From NCBI RefSeq assembly GCF_001591805.1, contig NZ_BCVP01000007.1:186001-250000 (forward strand): a DNA stretch of 64,000 bases, in the 5' to 3' direction. Below are positions 1 to 8,155 of this stretch, piece by piece (within the stretch, counting starts at the first letter, position 1; every line of letters begins with the position of its first letter). Made by a program: the position numbers and the translations under genes. This DNA comes from Neobacillus novalis NBRC 102450. Its GTDB lineage: Bacteria; Bacillota; Bacilli; Bacillales; Cytobacillaceae. Below the pieces are notes generated by a model that ran no database searches, was not told where the DNA came from, and worked only from the letters and a program-made list of their open reading frames with translations.

Positions 1-844
1 TGCCGGCAAAATCATTAAATGGGAGGAATTCAATATGGGTAATACCTAAATCTTTTACATAGGATAACCCGGTTGGTTCGTCGCCTTTTCCCTTCGTGTT
101 CCGCTCCCCAGCACCAATGTAAAGTCCTTTATCGATAATTCCGCTATTTTCATGTATCGTAAAGTCTCTTATATGGGTTTCATAAATAATGATATCTACT
201 GGACTTTCAATGGGTGGTAACACGTGTTTCGATTTGCGGGTTTTCTCAAGCTTCACAATAACCCCCTGCTCACCATTTACCGTCACAGCCTTGGCATACG
301 GGTCAACAGCCTCTCGCCATTCCTGATTGACTTGAACGAGAAAACGATATTGAAAGGACTCTAGCTCACGGTTGATACCAACAGACCATACTCCGAAGTC
401 CTCGCGTTTCATCTTGATGATTTCTGAAAAATGACTGTTGGGCGGAAGTAATTTGAGTTTCACTTGAGTGGCTGTCGGTGCCCAAAGTTTGAAACGTGTC
501 TGATTGGCATCATAGGTCACACCAAGATCATTCCCGTCATAATAAAATAAATGATCAAATGACTCCGTTCGAATCACTGCACCTATTTGCAGGTCTGTTT
601 GTCCCCCATGTTCATCCATGATCCAATATTGTTTACCAAATGAAATGTCAACCTCAAGTCGACAAATATATTTTTGATTATTTTCAATCTGGTTGATGCT
701 AAGGATTGACAGTGGGCTCTTCTGGGAATGATCGATGAGATAAAATGAGGCTGACACCCCTTGATGATAGGAAAGTGGAAGCAGTATCGTAATGATTGTC
801 AGCTCATCCAAATAGGCAAGGAAATTCCTGTCAGTGGTGATCAT
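1..844 (-). CDS. amyX: type I pullulanase (AmyX-like), N-terminal part, cut by window edge
   Basis: Debranching enzyme that cleaves alpha-1,6 bonds in pullulan and glycogen-like glucans. Only the first 281 residues lie in the window. The ATG at 844 follows GAGGGG and overlaps the end of the lipid kinase gene by 14 nt, implying translational coupling. A CBM48/early-set domain is marked by LGVTY followed by TRFKLWAPTA (about residues 110-130). The GH13 barrel starts with the family motif YETHIRDF (about residue 224), and the fragment ends in THIEFLPFNDF, typical of type I pullulanases (usually about 700 residues). The catalytic residues lie outside the window. No signal peptide is seen, so the enzyme is probably cytoplasmic. 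Confidence 0.87.
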   Translation of the reverse strand, partial: MITTDRNFLAYLDELTIITILLPLSYHQGVSASFYLIDHSQKSPLSILSINQIENNQKYICRLEVDISFGKQYWIMDEHGGQTDLQIGAVIRTESFDHLFYYDGNDLGVTYDANQTRFKLWAPTATQVKLKLLPPNSHFSEIIKMKREDFGVWSVGINRELESFQYRFLVQVNQEWREAVDPYAKAVTVNGEQGVIVKLEKTRKSKHVLPPIESPVDIIIYETHIRDFTIHENSGIIDKGLYIGAGERNTKGKGDEPTGLSYVKDLGITHIEFLPFNDFAG

Positions 845-1817
845 TCGCTCCCCTCTCTTTCAAATCAAGGTTTACTTTCCTACCCCTTCTCGTTAACACC
901 TGCAATCCCTTTACCTGAATCTCTATGTTTAAAGGAGTATAACCAATATGTTCCCCGTCTCCATGGACATACAACGATGTCGCCGATTGGATGGAAACAA
1001 CCCTTCCCTTAAATGTTTTTACTTCTTTAAAATGGATGTGCTTTCCCCAAAAAACACTGATAAATACAAGTAAGAGCTTCCATCTCGCTAACTGGTGGAC
1101 AACGGTAATATCAAGCTGGCCATCATCCGGCTCAGCTTCCGGGGCAATCTTCATCCCGCCTCCATAGTAAGGTTGATTGGAGACAGTCACAAACCATGTC
1201 TTTTCAAATATATGCTTTTGCCCATCAATTGATAAATCAATTGTGGCAGTTTGATAAGTAAATAGCTTTTTTAGGAGAAAATAAACATATACTAAGCGGC
1301 CGAGCGAAAGCTTGTTTAACCATCCTTTTATCTGAGATTGATTCACTTCGTAGGAAATAATCGCATCAAACCCAGCGCCCATATTGTTAATAAAATAATG
1401 TTCCGATTGATCTTCGAGCGTCATTTTCCCGGCATCAATGAACGCTGGTTCCTGCTTCATAAGCCTTAATAGGACCTCTAAGGCTTCTAACGGGTCTGAC
1501 GGAATCTGAAATCCCCTTGAAAAATCGTTCCCTGAACCGCCGGGAATAAATCCAAGTGTTATATTCTTATGCTTGATTACCCCATTCATGACCTCATGGA
1601 TCGTGCCATCACCGCCAACAGCAATAATGATTTTTTCGTTGTCATTCTTGTTGTCAGCAATTTGATGGGCGAGCTTTTTAGCGTGACCGGGATATTCGGT
1701 GAAAAAGGCTAGATAGGAAATCTGTTCTGTCTTTAGCTGCGCTTCAATCTTTCCCCAAATTTTTAAACAATGACCGTTTCTCGCTTTTGGATTAATAATA
1801 AAGTAGATGTCCTTCAT
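831..1817 (-). CDS. ytlR: diacylglycerol kinase-like lipid kinase (YtlR-like)
   Basis: Lipid kinase of the DAGK catalytic family, 328 residues, expected to phosphorylate a lipid hydroxyl with ATP at the membrane face; the real substrate is unknown. Visible are the nucleotide loop GGDGT (residues 68-72, followed by IHEVMNG) and the second glycine-rich motif PGGSGNDF (about 92-99). The start at 1817 (MKDIYFIINPKA) is preferred because it begins exactly at the conserved first strand. The frame stays open upstream to 2015, but that extension overlaps the phosphodiesterase gene and has no family similarity. It lies between thpR and the pullulanase gene on the same strand. YtlR is a naming by position and family; DgkB is the alternative paralogue. 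Confidence 0.83.
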   Translation of the reverse strand: MKDIYFIINPKARNGHCLKIWGKIEAQLKTEQISYLAFFTEYPGHAKKLAHQIADNKNDNEKIIIAVGGDGTIHEVMNGVIKHKNITLGFIPGGSGNDFSRGFQIPSDPLEALEVLLRLMKQEPAFIDAGKMTLEDQSEHYFINNMGAGFDAIISYEVNQSQIKGWLNKLSLGRLVYVYFLLKKLFTYQTATIDLSIDGQKHIFEKTWFVTVSNQPYYGGGMKIAPEAEPDDGQLDITVVHQLARWKLLLVFISVFWGKHIHFKEVKTFKGRVVSIQSATSLYVHGDGEHIGYTPLNIEIQVKGLQVLTRRGRKVNLDLKERGANDHH

Positions 1818-1833
1818 AAAACCAACCTTTAAC

Positions 1834-2412
1834 TTAATAATTATAAGCTTGTAATTCGAATCGTTTAATGACTTCATATTTTGGTGTTTGGTGTAGATGT
1901 GTTTGGTATAATACGACCTCATTTGTTTGAAATTGAAGAGGTTCAGGCTGAAGTTCATGCCATACTTCCAGCAATCCCTTTTGAAAAGTGGTGGTCCCGT
2001 TCCACTTTCGCGCAAGGGTAATATGGGGACGGAAGGGTCTTGTTTCCAGTTGAAAACCCGCCCTCTCGCAGGCAGAAAACACTTTCTCCCTGATATTCTT
2101 CAACTCAATGCTTTCCATGGTATCGGCCCAAAGTACACGAGGGGCGTTCTCGATCCCGAAAAAGCCAAGCTTGTTAATTTTCAATGTCAGTGCTGCTGCC
2201 TCCTTTAAGACCTCATTGACGTTTATTTCTGCGGCTGCACGTTTTTCATGAGGTGCTGCGCCAAGAAAGGCCAATGTAATATGGAGGTCCTGATAGTCGA
2301 CCCAGCGGCTAAATGGGATGATTGCTTTTAATTGATTGATATGATGATTCATAATCAATTTCGTTTCTTCGGGAATTTTCACAGCAAAGAAAAAGTGGTT
2401 TCGCTGCTCCAT
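1834..2412 (-). CDS. thpR: RNA 2',3'-cyclic phosphodiesterase (ThpR/LigT family)
   Basis: Two-histidine (2H) phosphoesterase that opens 2',3'-cyclic phosphate ends of RNA. Both signature HxTx motifs are present: HITLAFLG in the first half and HITLAR in the second, at the spacing usual for this fold, in a protein of about 192 residues. Two starts are possible. The ATG at 2424 is directly abutted by AAAAAGGA, too close for that site. The ATG at 2412 has the same Shine-Dalgarno about 13 nt upstream and begins MEQRNHFFFAVKIP, as family members do, so 2412 is chosen with moderate certainty. The lipid kinase starts 17 nt after this gene, so the two probably share a transcript. Confidence 0.86.
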   Translation of the reverse strand: MEQRNHFFFAVKIPEETKLIMNHHINQLKAIIPFSRWVDYQDLHITLAFLGAAPHEKRAAAEINVNEVLKEAAALTLKINKLGFFGIENAPRVLWADTMESIELKNIREKVFSACERAGFQLETRPFRPHITLARKWNGTTTFQKGLLEVWHELQPEPLQFQTNEVVLYQTHLHQTPKYEVIKRFELQAYNY

Positions 2413-2482
2413 ATCGCTTCTCATTCCTTTTTCTTCATTTTAGTCTATTTTCTCCAAATTGTATCCATCTTAATGTAAAAAG

Positions 2483-2525
2483 GGTGTCAGGCACTATGTG
2501 AATTTTTCACATGGTGCCTGACACC
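2483..2525 (-). repeat. GGTGTCAGGCACC palindromic element serving as dat terminator
   Basis: A near-perfect inverted repeat with 20-nt arms (GGTGTCAGGCAC plus ATGTGAA on one side, the complement on the other) around a short T-rich loop. On the minus strand it follows the dat stop and is followed by CCCTTTTTAC, so it can act as a Rho-independent terminator. Its outer arm GGTGTCAGGCACC recurs at 21162-21174, so this looks like a dispersed element rather than an ordinary terminator. Confidence 0.75.
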
Positions 2526-2529
2526 ACTT

Positions 2530-3387
2530 TTAGTTCAGTTTATTGCATTGCTTTTCGATTTCCTGTTGGAATAGTTTTTGTAGTTTTTTTGTTACTGGGC
2601 CTGGTTGACCTTCGGTTACCTTTTTATCGCCTATTCCGACAATTGGCATGACCTCTGAAGTTGTACTGGATAGGAACACTTCATCGGCACTTGCCAGCTC
2701 TTCAAGCGTGAAGGTCCGCTCTTCTACAGGGATATTATTTGCCAAGCACAAATCGAGAATCACATCTTTAGTAATTCCTTTTAAAATAAGATTATTGGAT
2801 TCATGCGTGATAACCACACCATTTTTGACGATATAGATATTCGACGAGCTTCCTTCGGTAACATTTTCGTCGCGATGCTGGATGGCCTCAAAACAGCCTG
2901 CCTCCGCTGCTTTTTGTTTTGCTAATGAATTGCCCAGCAAATTTAAACTTTTAATATCACAGCGGAGCCAGCGGATATCCTCTGTCAGAATCGTCTTTAC
3001 ACCCGTTTTCATGCTTTCATCAGGTCTTGCGAACTCCTTCGTATATGCTGTAAGGGTAGGCGTAATTCTCTCAGTTGGAAAAGCATGATTACGAGGAGCT
3101 ACACCTCTCGTTAGCTGCATGTAGATAATCCCAAGCTGTAGATTATTTTTATCAATCAGCTTTTCTAGTAATCCCGATAATTCCGCTGTTTTGTATGGGA
3201 GAGAAATGCCAATACTGTTCGAGCTCTTAACAAAACGCTCCAAATGTTCCACGGCGGTAAACATTTTTCCGTTATAAACACGGATGACTTCATACACCCC
3301 ATCGCCAAATTGGTAACCACGGTCCTCGATATCCACTTTCGCTTCTGAACGATCAATAATTTTTCCGTTTAAAATTGCAAATCCCAT
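2530..3387 (-). CDS. dat: D-amino acid aminotransferase
   Basis: PLP-dependent class IV transaminase that interconverts D-alanine and D-glutamate using 2-oxo acids, feeding peptidoglycan precursors. It has 285 residues, the normal length. It begins FAILNGKIIDRSEAKV and has the class IV motif DRGYQFGDGVYEV (about 22-34). Lys146 in RCDIKSLNLLGN fits the PLP lysine (K145 in characterised Bacillus enzymes). ENVTEGSSSNIY carries the conserved Glu and phosphate-binding region. Branched-chain aminotransferase is the alternative fold member, but length and motifs favour Dat. It lies downstream of pepV on the same strand with a 24-nt gap, so it is probably cotranscribed. Confidence 0.93.
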   Translation of the reverse strand: MGFAILNGKIIDRSEAKVDIEDRGYQFGDGVYEVIRVYNGKMFTAVEHLERFVKSSNSIGISLPYKTAELSGLLEKLIDKNNLQLGIIYMQLTRGVAPRNHAFPTERITPTLTAYTKEFARPDESMKTGVKTILTEDIRWLRCDIKSLNLLGNSLAKQKAAEAGCFEAIQHRDENVTEGSSSNIYIVKNGVVITHESNNLILKGITKDVILDLCLANNIPVEERTFTLEELASADEVFLSSTTSEVMPIVGIGDKKVTEGQPGPVTKKLQKLFQQEIEKQCNKLN

Positions 3388-3411
3388 GCTCCCATTTCCC
3401 CTTTGAATTAT

Positions 3412-4833
3412 TTATTCTGTTTTGGCCAATTCATAAATAGCTTGTGCGTAAATGGCCGTAGCTCTTAGTAAATCTTCAATATACATATATTCATCTTTTT
3501 GATGGGCGATATCTGGTCTTCCGGGAAATAACGGACCAAAGGCCACTCCTGCTTTCAGCGAACGGGCGTATGTTCCGCCGCCAATTGCAATCAATTCCGC
3601 CTTTTCACCTGTTTGCTCTTCATATACCCTTTTCAAGGTTTGAATTAGAAATTCTTTTTCATCGACGTGATGCGGTTTAGAATCAGAAAAGTTTTCAATC
3701 GCAAATCCTTCATCGAGTAACAGCGCATCCAACTTTTCCTTCGTTTCTTCCATTTTGTTTGTTACAGGATATCTACAGGTCATCCCGATCCTGCCGCCAG
3801 ACTCTTTAGAATAAGCCAGTTTTCCAGGGTTGATCGTTAAGTCTCCGGAAATTTCATCAGAATAAGCCACTCCCAGGTTTACACCTCTTGAATCGTTAAA
3901 GAAATAGCGGTTTACGAATTGGAAATAATGGGCTGACTTTGCATCCAAACTGAGTTTAGATAGAAATTCAGCTAAAAACAAACCGGCATTCTTCCCATTT
4001 CTCGGTTCCATCCCATGTGCCGAAACGCCTATTACTTCTAAAATTAATTTTCCATTTTCAGCATGGTAACTATATTCCAGCTCATATTGCTTCATGTGGG
4101 TGATAAATTGTTCGACCACTTCATTTTGATTTTCCTTAACCAAAATGACAGCTTTGGCATGGTCTGGGACCATATTGTAGCGTTTCCCGGAAACAAAGCT
4201 CTCGACTTCTACATTTGCCACGGTGGAATCCTGGACTGACTCTTTCTGAACCATATCAAAATCAGCAATTCCTTTCTCTGCATTAATGATTGGGAAATCA
4301 GCATCTGGAGCAAATCCTAACGCCGGCATTTCTTCATGCTCAAAATAATGCTTCACACAGCGCCAATTGCTTTCTTCGTCGGTGCCTATAATCATCCGAA
4401 CACGCTTCTTAAGCGGCAGACCAAGCTCTTTAACAATTTTCATTGCATAATACGCAGCCATTGTCGGTCCTTTGTCATCTAACGCGCCGCGGGCAAAAAT
4501 TTTCCCATCGCGTATTTCCGCTCCAAAAGGATCACTTGTCCAGCCATCACCTTCTGGAACGACGTCCACATGGCAAAGGATTCCGAGCAGCTCCTTTCCT
4601 TCACCAAACTCAAGATGCCCCGCCAAGTTTCCGACGTTTTTCTGGGTAAACCCATCCTTTTCACCGAGCTCAAGCATAAAATCCAGTGCCTCTTTTACAC
4701 CTTTCCCGAGCGGTGCATCAGCTTCTGCATGTTCTTCATCCAAAAGACTTTTAATATGTAATAAATTCTGTGTGTCGTTAATAAGGGTCTCTTTTCGTTT
4801 TTCCACTTCACTGATCCAATTAATCTGTGCCAA
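3412..4833 (-). CDS. pepV: Xaa-His-type dipeptidase PepV (M20 family)
   Basis: Zinc dipeptidase of the M20 family, 473 residues, cytoplasmic, hydrolysing dipeptides and supplying amino acids. Metal-site and catalytic motifs are visible: GILCHVDVVPEGDGW, ARGALDDKGPTMAAYYA, GTDEESNWRCVKHYF and a C-terminal DIAHQKDEY histidine. The lid-domain segment VIGVSAHGMEPRNGKNA is also present. The start is taken as TTG at 4833 because AGGGGG sits 9 nt upstream and translation then begins MAQINWISEVEKRKE, as in homologues. The in-frame ATG at 4854 has no ribosome binding site and would encode that Shine-Dalgarno. Confidence 0.92.
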   Translation of the reverse strand: MAQINWISEVEKRKETLINDTQNLLHIKSLLDEEHAEADAPLGKGVKEALDFMLELGEKDGFTQKNVGNLAGHLEFGEGKELLGILCHVDVVPEGDGWTSDPFGAEIRDGKIFARGALDDKGPTMAAYYAMKIVKELGLPLKKRVRMIIGTDEESNWRCVKHYFEHEEMPALGFAPDADFPIINAEKGIADFDMVQKESVQDSTVANVEVESFVSGKRYNMVPDHAKAVILVKENQNEVVEQFITHMKQYELEYSYHAENGKLILEVIGVSAHGMEPRNGKNAGLFLAEFLSKLSLDAKSAHYFQFVNRYFFNDSRGVNLGVAYSDEISGDLTINPGKLAYSKESGGRIGMTCRYPVTNKMEETKEKLDALLLDEGFAIENFSDSKPHHVDEKEFLIQTLKRVYEEQTGEKAELIAIGGGTYARSLKAGVAFGPLFPGRPDIAHQKDEYMYIEDLLRATAIYAQAIYELAKTE

Positions 4834-5286
4834 TTTTATTAACCCCCTAATCAAGATATTTATCCATCTTTTACAATATCATTATTGCAAATAGCTAAGC
4901 AATTTTTCTTGCACTTCTTTATAAAATTGCGATTATGCAAAAATAAAGGAAATATTTTTACTAAAAATTCAAACAATTTATCATAAAACAAACATTCAAC
5001 ACCATAACGTGTAGTATGAGAATAATAAAAAAGGGGATGAAGCCACCTATTTTTGTAAAAGATTGTTAAGTTTATTTTAATTTCTTACTATTGTGGTAGA
5101 AATTTTTGAAAATTGTGGGTACAATATGGTTAGAGGTAGACAATAAGTTCTCACTTCATTCCATCCAACAAAAAGGAGATGGCTGCGCGGAAAAGAAAAC
5201 TACATATTCTTGAAGAGTATTCTTCAAACAGGCTGTCAGTAGAAGGATTTTGCCATAGGTTTGAAAAAAGGATAGGGAGTGGTTCT
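4834..5286. other. AT-rich intergenic region between pepV and ytzE
   Basis: About 450 bases with no convincing gene. It holds the divergent upstream regions of pepV and the small DeoR-type gene. A direct repeat ATTGTGG (5092-5098 and 5114-5120) precedes a TACAAT hexamer near 5121, but no well spaced -35 box is evident. AAAAGGAG at 5171-5178 directly abuts an ATG at 5179. The reading frame from there into ytzE is open, but the spacing is unusable and the extra 36 residues do not resemble the family. Confidence 0.5.
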
Positions 5287-5508
5287 TTGAAACCTTCAAC
5301 TAACCGGATGTTAAACCGCATCAAATGTATCTACATGTTTATTCGCAATAACGGCACTGTCACGACCCAAGAACTTGTAGAGGAATTTGGTATCACTCCT
5401 CGCACCATACAACGAGATTTAAATGTCTTAGCCTATAATGACTTGGTCATAAGCCCAAGCCGCGGAAAATGGAAGACAACACAAAAGAAAGTGAAGTTGT
5501 CATCTTAA
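5287..5508 (+). CDS. ytzE: small DeoR-family HTH protein (YtzE-like)
   Basis: A 73-residue DNA-binding protein that is just the DeoR-type winged helix-turn-helix: MLNRIKCIYMFIRNNGTVTTQELVEEF then GITPRTIQRDLNVLAYNDLV, with no sugar-phosphate-sensing domain. The start is TTG at 5287, with AGGGAG 7 nt upstream. This gives MKPSTNRMLNRIK and the length I recall for B. subtilis YtzE. Translation from 5179 would add 36 residues without family support. Its target and effector are unknown, and without an effector domain it may act by protein contact or as an autoregulator. A strong terminator follows. Confidence 0.8.
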   Translation: MKPSTNRMLNRIKCIYMFIRNNGTVTTQELVEEFGITPRTIQRDLNVLAYNDLVISPSRGKWKTTQKKVKLSS

Positions 5509-5540
5509 AACCTACAACAAAATCTGAAGATAAACATAGA

Positions 5541-5579
5541 AATAGCACGCGAGCCAATCGCGTGCTATTTTGTATTTTT
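5541..5579 (+). terminator. terminator of ytzE
   Basis: Hairpin AATAGCACGCGA / TCGCGTGCTATT with a 5-nt loop, followed by TTGTATTTTT. Confidence 0.9.
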
Positions 5580-5695
5580 CAAAAAACAAATGGGGAATCA
5601 TTAATTCTAATTGACAGCCATTTGATTTATGCTATATTAATATAAAAATACTTTATCACTTAAAAGCGTCTAAGTGGAAGAGAGAGTTGGTCATC

Positions 5696-7039
5696 ATGAA
5701 AAACAATCAGCAGGAATTAAAAAAGGGGTTATTGCCGCGGCATGTTCAGTTCATCGCTTTAGCAGGCATGATTGGAACAGGGATTTTTAAAGGGAGCTCT
5801 GACACGTTAAATATTGCCGGACCAAGTGTCGTCGTTGCCTATTTAATTGGCGGGCTTTTGCTATTTATTATTATGGCTGCCTTAGGGGAAATGGCCTTAG
5901 CCTTTCCAAATTTAAATGTGCAGCATCTAGTAAACAAAGCATTTGGCTTCCAGATTTCCTTTCTCGTCGGATGGCTTTACTGGATTAACTGGATTATCGT
6001 AACCGTCGTTGAACTATTAGCAGCGGGAAGCTTCCTGCAATTCTGGTTTCCTTCGATCCCGTTATGGATTCTTAGCTTTCTCTGCGCGGTTGTCATCGTT
6101 GGTATTAATTTATTTCAAGTAAAATATTACGGGGAAATGGAATTTTGGTTTGCCGGAATTAAGATTATTGCCTTAGTTGCCTTTATCATTTTGGGCTGCT
6201 TTCTTCTTTTTGGTATGATTCCTAGTACTGTACACGATCCATTTTCAAACTACACAGCACATGGTGGCTTCTTCCCGCACGGAATCGCTGGAACGTTTAG
6301 CGCCTTTTTAGTTGTCATGTTTTCCTATGGCGGAGCAGAATTAATCGGGGTAGCTGTAACAGAAACAAAAGATGCGGAACGGGTTCTGCCAACGATTATT
6401 AAGGGTGCTGTTTGGCGCGTTATTATTTTTTATATTTTACCAATTCTCATTATTTGCGGCATCATGCCTTGGGACAAAGTCACAGGTGCAGACAGTCCGT
6501 TTGTTCAGGTTTTCAGCAGCACTGGATTGCCCGGCGCAGCCCATATTATGAACTTTGTCCTGTTGACAGCTGTACTTTCGGCCGCAAATTCCGGAATATA
6601 TGCCACATCAAGAACGTTGTTTTCAATGGCACAAAGCGGTGTTGCTCCTAAAGAGTTAGCAAAAGTATCATCAAAGGGAATCCCTTTAACAGGGATTATC
6701 ATTACGAGTGTCTGTATTTTAGCCGGCCTTTACTTAGCCTACCTGACTCCAAGTGAGGTAATTGGTTATCTCATGACAATTCCAGGTTTTACCGTCATGT
6801 TCATTTGGATTAGTATTTGTGCCGCACAGTTAAAACTGCGACCGCTTTACAATCATCAACCTGCTTTTAAGGTGAAATGGTTCCCATATACGACCATTTT
6901 CGCTATTCTATCTTTGAGCGTAATCTTTATCGGATTTTTGTTAAATTCAAATAACGTCATCGGTTCTTCGGTTAGCATTGTAACCATTGGCTTTTTAATC
7001 ATCGTTTCGTTTTTTATAAAAAAAACTGTAGTTACTTAA
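5696..7039 (+). CDS. APC-superfamily amino acid permease
   Basis: Integral membrane amino acid transporter of 447 residues with about 12 hydrophobic segments. The N-terminal LAGMIGTGIFKGSS is the substrate-backbone-binding GTGIF loop of the APC family, and AALGEMALAFPN is the conserved second helix. SYGGAELIGVAVTE fits helix 6. The closest types I can suggest are GABA/proline or arginine-like permeases, but specificity cannot be read from the sequence. The ATG at 5696 has GAGAGAG 9 nt upstream. An in-frame TTG at 5687 is possible but closer to the same purine run. It is a monocistronic unit between two terminators. Confidence 0.88.
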   Translation: MKNNQQELKKGLLPRHVQFIALAGMIGTGIFKGSSDTLNIAGPSVVVAYLIGGLLLFIIMAALGEMALAFPNLNVQHLVNKAFGFQISFLVGWLYWINWIIVTVVELLAAGSFLQFWFPSIPLWILSFLCAVVIVGINLFQVKYYGEMEFWFAGIKIIALVAFIILGCFLLFGMIPSTVHDPFSNYTAHGGFFPHGIAGTFSAFLVVMFSYGGAELIGVAVTETKDAERVLPTIIKGAVWRVIIFYILPILIICGIMPWDKVTGADSPFVQVFSSTGLPGAAHIMNFVLLTAVLSAANSGIYATSRTLFSMAQSGVAPKELAKVSSKGIPLTGIIITSVCILAGLYLAYLTPSEVIGYLMTIPGFTVMFIWISICAAQLKLRPLYNHQPAFKVKWFPYTTIFAILSLSVIFIGFLLNSNNVIGSSVSIVTIGFLIIVSFFIKKTVVT

Positions 7040-7056
7040 TTAACCGCCTAAGAAAC

Positions 7057-7089
7057 AGCCAGCAAAATTCTTGCTGGCTTGTTGTTTTC
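7057..7089 (+). terminator. terminator of the amino acid permease
   Basis: AGCCAGCAA / TTGCTGGCT stem with a 5-nt loop and a TGTTGTTTT tail. Confidence 0.88.
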
Positions 7090-7205
7090 TCTAACCATGA
7101 ATATTAGTTTGTTCTACTAGATAGGCAGGTTTAATGGTAACATCAATTAAAGCAAAATAATTAAAGTCCACCTGCCAACGGTTCCGACCACCAACCTAGG
7201 CAGGC

Positions 7206-7230
7206 AAAAAGCCAGGCGATTAGCCTGGCT
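7206..7230 (-). terminator. terminator of the AHSA1-ArsR operon
   Basis: AGCCAGGC / GCCTGGCT stem. On the minus strand it is followed by TTTTTGCC, 20 nt after the arsR-type stop. Confidence 0.85.
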
Positions 7231-7249
7231 CAGGTATCTTTCCTTATAT

Positions 7250-7582
7250 TTAGAGATCTTGCTCATCTGACTCCACTAAACGTTTTAGCGCGCCAAGTTT
7301 ATTTTCCCAATATAATTCAAAAAATTGGAGCCAATCTTTTAATTCATACAGTGGTTGCGGCTCAAGCTTGTACCTTGTTTCCCGGCCGACTTTCCGCTCC
7401 TTAACTAGTCCTGCATCTGCTAATACACGCAAATGCTTGGACACCGCAGTCCGGCTTATCGGGAAGTGTCCGCTAATAACGGTTACGGGCATTTCTTCAC
7501 TGCTGAGAAGTTTCAACAGCTTTCGCCTTGTTGGATCAGCAATGGCTTGAAAGACATCATGCTTTGCTGAAGAAGCAGCCAT
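7250..7582 (-). CDS. ArsR/SmtB-family (SdpR-like) repressor
   Basis: A 110-residue winged-helix repressor. The core is DPTRRKLLKLL, then ISRTAVSKHLRVLADAGLVKERKVGRETRYKL, a clear HTH plus wing. There is no cysteine or histidine metal-binding motif, so it belongs to the metal-independent SdpR/YdfF-like group that is usually paired with AHSA1 proteins. Its ATG directly follows the stop of the AHSA1 gene (TAAATG), so the two are translationally linked. An inverted repeat at 8034-8049, just downstream of the -10 box of the shared promoter, is the likely autoregulatory operator (inference). Confidence 0.9.
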   Translation of the reverse strand: MAASSAKHDVFQAIADPTRRKLLKLLSSEEMPVTVISGHFPISRTAVSKHLRVLADAGLVKERKVGRETRYKLEPQPLYELKDWLQFFELYWENKLGALKRLVESDEQDL

Positions 7583-8005
7583 TTACGCCTCAACATATCC
7601 TTGCAATTTTTGTACAAGTCCTGCCCAGCCCTGATTCATGTTGTCGCGAATTGGAGTATGTGGAGCACCAAATTCTGTAACTTTGGCAGCATCCCAACCA
7701 CTATGAATAAGAGTAAATTCAGTTTTTCCATCGAGCTCTTTTAATTCAAACGTTAGTGTCCAATCCTTGCCCCAATTGAACGAAAGGCTATTTGGCGGGT
7801 CGACTTTCGTTACCTTACATGGGGACATTCCAAATTGGCCTGCGTTTAGGTGAAATTCGTGCCCTTCAACTGGTTCCATATCATTTGGCATGAACCAGGC
7901 GGCTAATCCTTCTGATGTTGCTACAGCGTTCCATACTTTTGTAATTGGTGCATTATACACTAGTGTGTATCGAATATCAGGCAATGTTTGAGTTTGATTT
8001 TCCAT
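7583..8005 (-). CDS. SRPBCC/AHSA1-domain protein
   Basis: A 140-residue START-like fold protein. It shows the family pattern: RYTLVYNAPITKVWNAVATSEGLAAWFMP, then SFNWGKDWTLTFELKELDGKTEFTLIHSGW and a C-terminal helix HTPIRDNMNQGWAGLVQKL. Such proteins have a hydrophobic ligand cavity or co-chaperone-like fold, but the biochemical role is unknown. The ATG at 8005 has GAGGAG at good distance; the open frame upstream to 8053 runs into the promoter. It is the first gene of a two-gene operon with the ArsR-type repressor. Confidence 0.88.
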   Translation of the reverse strand: MENQTQTLPDIRYTLVYNAPITKVWNAVATSEGLAAWFMPNDMEPVEGHEFHLNAGQFGMSPCKVTKVDPPNSLSFNWGKDWTLTFELKELDGKTEFTLIHSGWDAAKVTEFGAPHTPIRDNMNQGWAGLVQKLQGYVEA

Positions 8006-8033
8006 TATGAATGCTCCTCTTTTAATAAAATAC

Positions 8034-8087
8034 GAAACTATTTGGTTGCGCATTTAAATAATATAACACCTTTTGGTTTCATGTCAA
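8034..8087 (-). promoter_or_regulatory. sigma-A promoter with ArsR-type operator for the AHSA1-ArsR operon
   Basis: On the minus strand: -35 TTGACA (8082-8087), 16-nt spacer, -10 TATATT (8060-8065), then an imperfect palindrome GCAACCAAATAGTTTC (8034-8049) at about +10 to +25. GCAAC paired with GTTTC around a CAAATA core resembles operators of SdpR-like repressors. Its position just after the -10 box suits promoter blocking. Confidence 0.75.
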
Positions 8088-8092
8088 GCATT

Positions 8093-8124
8093 AAAAAGGT
8101 GACTTCACATTAAGTAAAGTCACC
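8093..8124 (-). terminator. terminator of the DUF2935 gene
   Basis: GGTGACTT / AAGTCACC stem. On the minus strand it is followed by TTTTTAATGC. Confidence 0.82.
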
Positions 8125-8155
8125 GTAAACATAGCTTTTCATTCAAAAAATATGT

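Noticed and set aside
1818..2015. 66-residue N-terminal extension of the lipid kinase
   Set aside because: Overlaps the thpR gene and precedes the conserved first beta strand. The frame is open by chance.
4472..4894. 140-codon plus-strand open frame inside and beyond pepV
   Set aside because: Antisense shadow of the pepV gene. Its Ser/Pro-rich translation mirrors the codons of the real gene and it has no ribosome binding site.
5179..5286. ATG at 5179 as the start of the DeoR-type gene
   Set aside because: AAAAGGAG abuts the ATG with no spacing, and the extra 36 residues are absent from the family. TTG at 5287 has a proper site.
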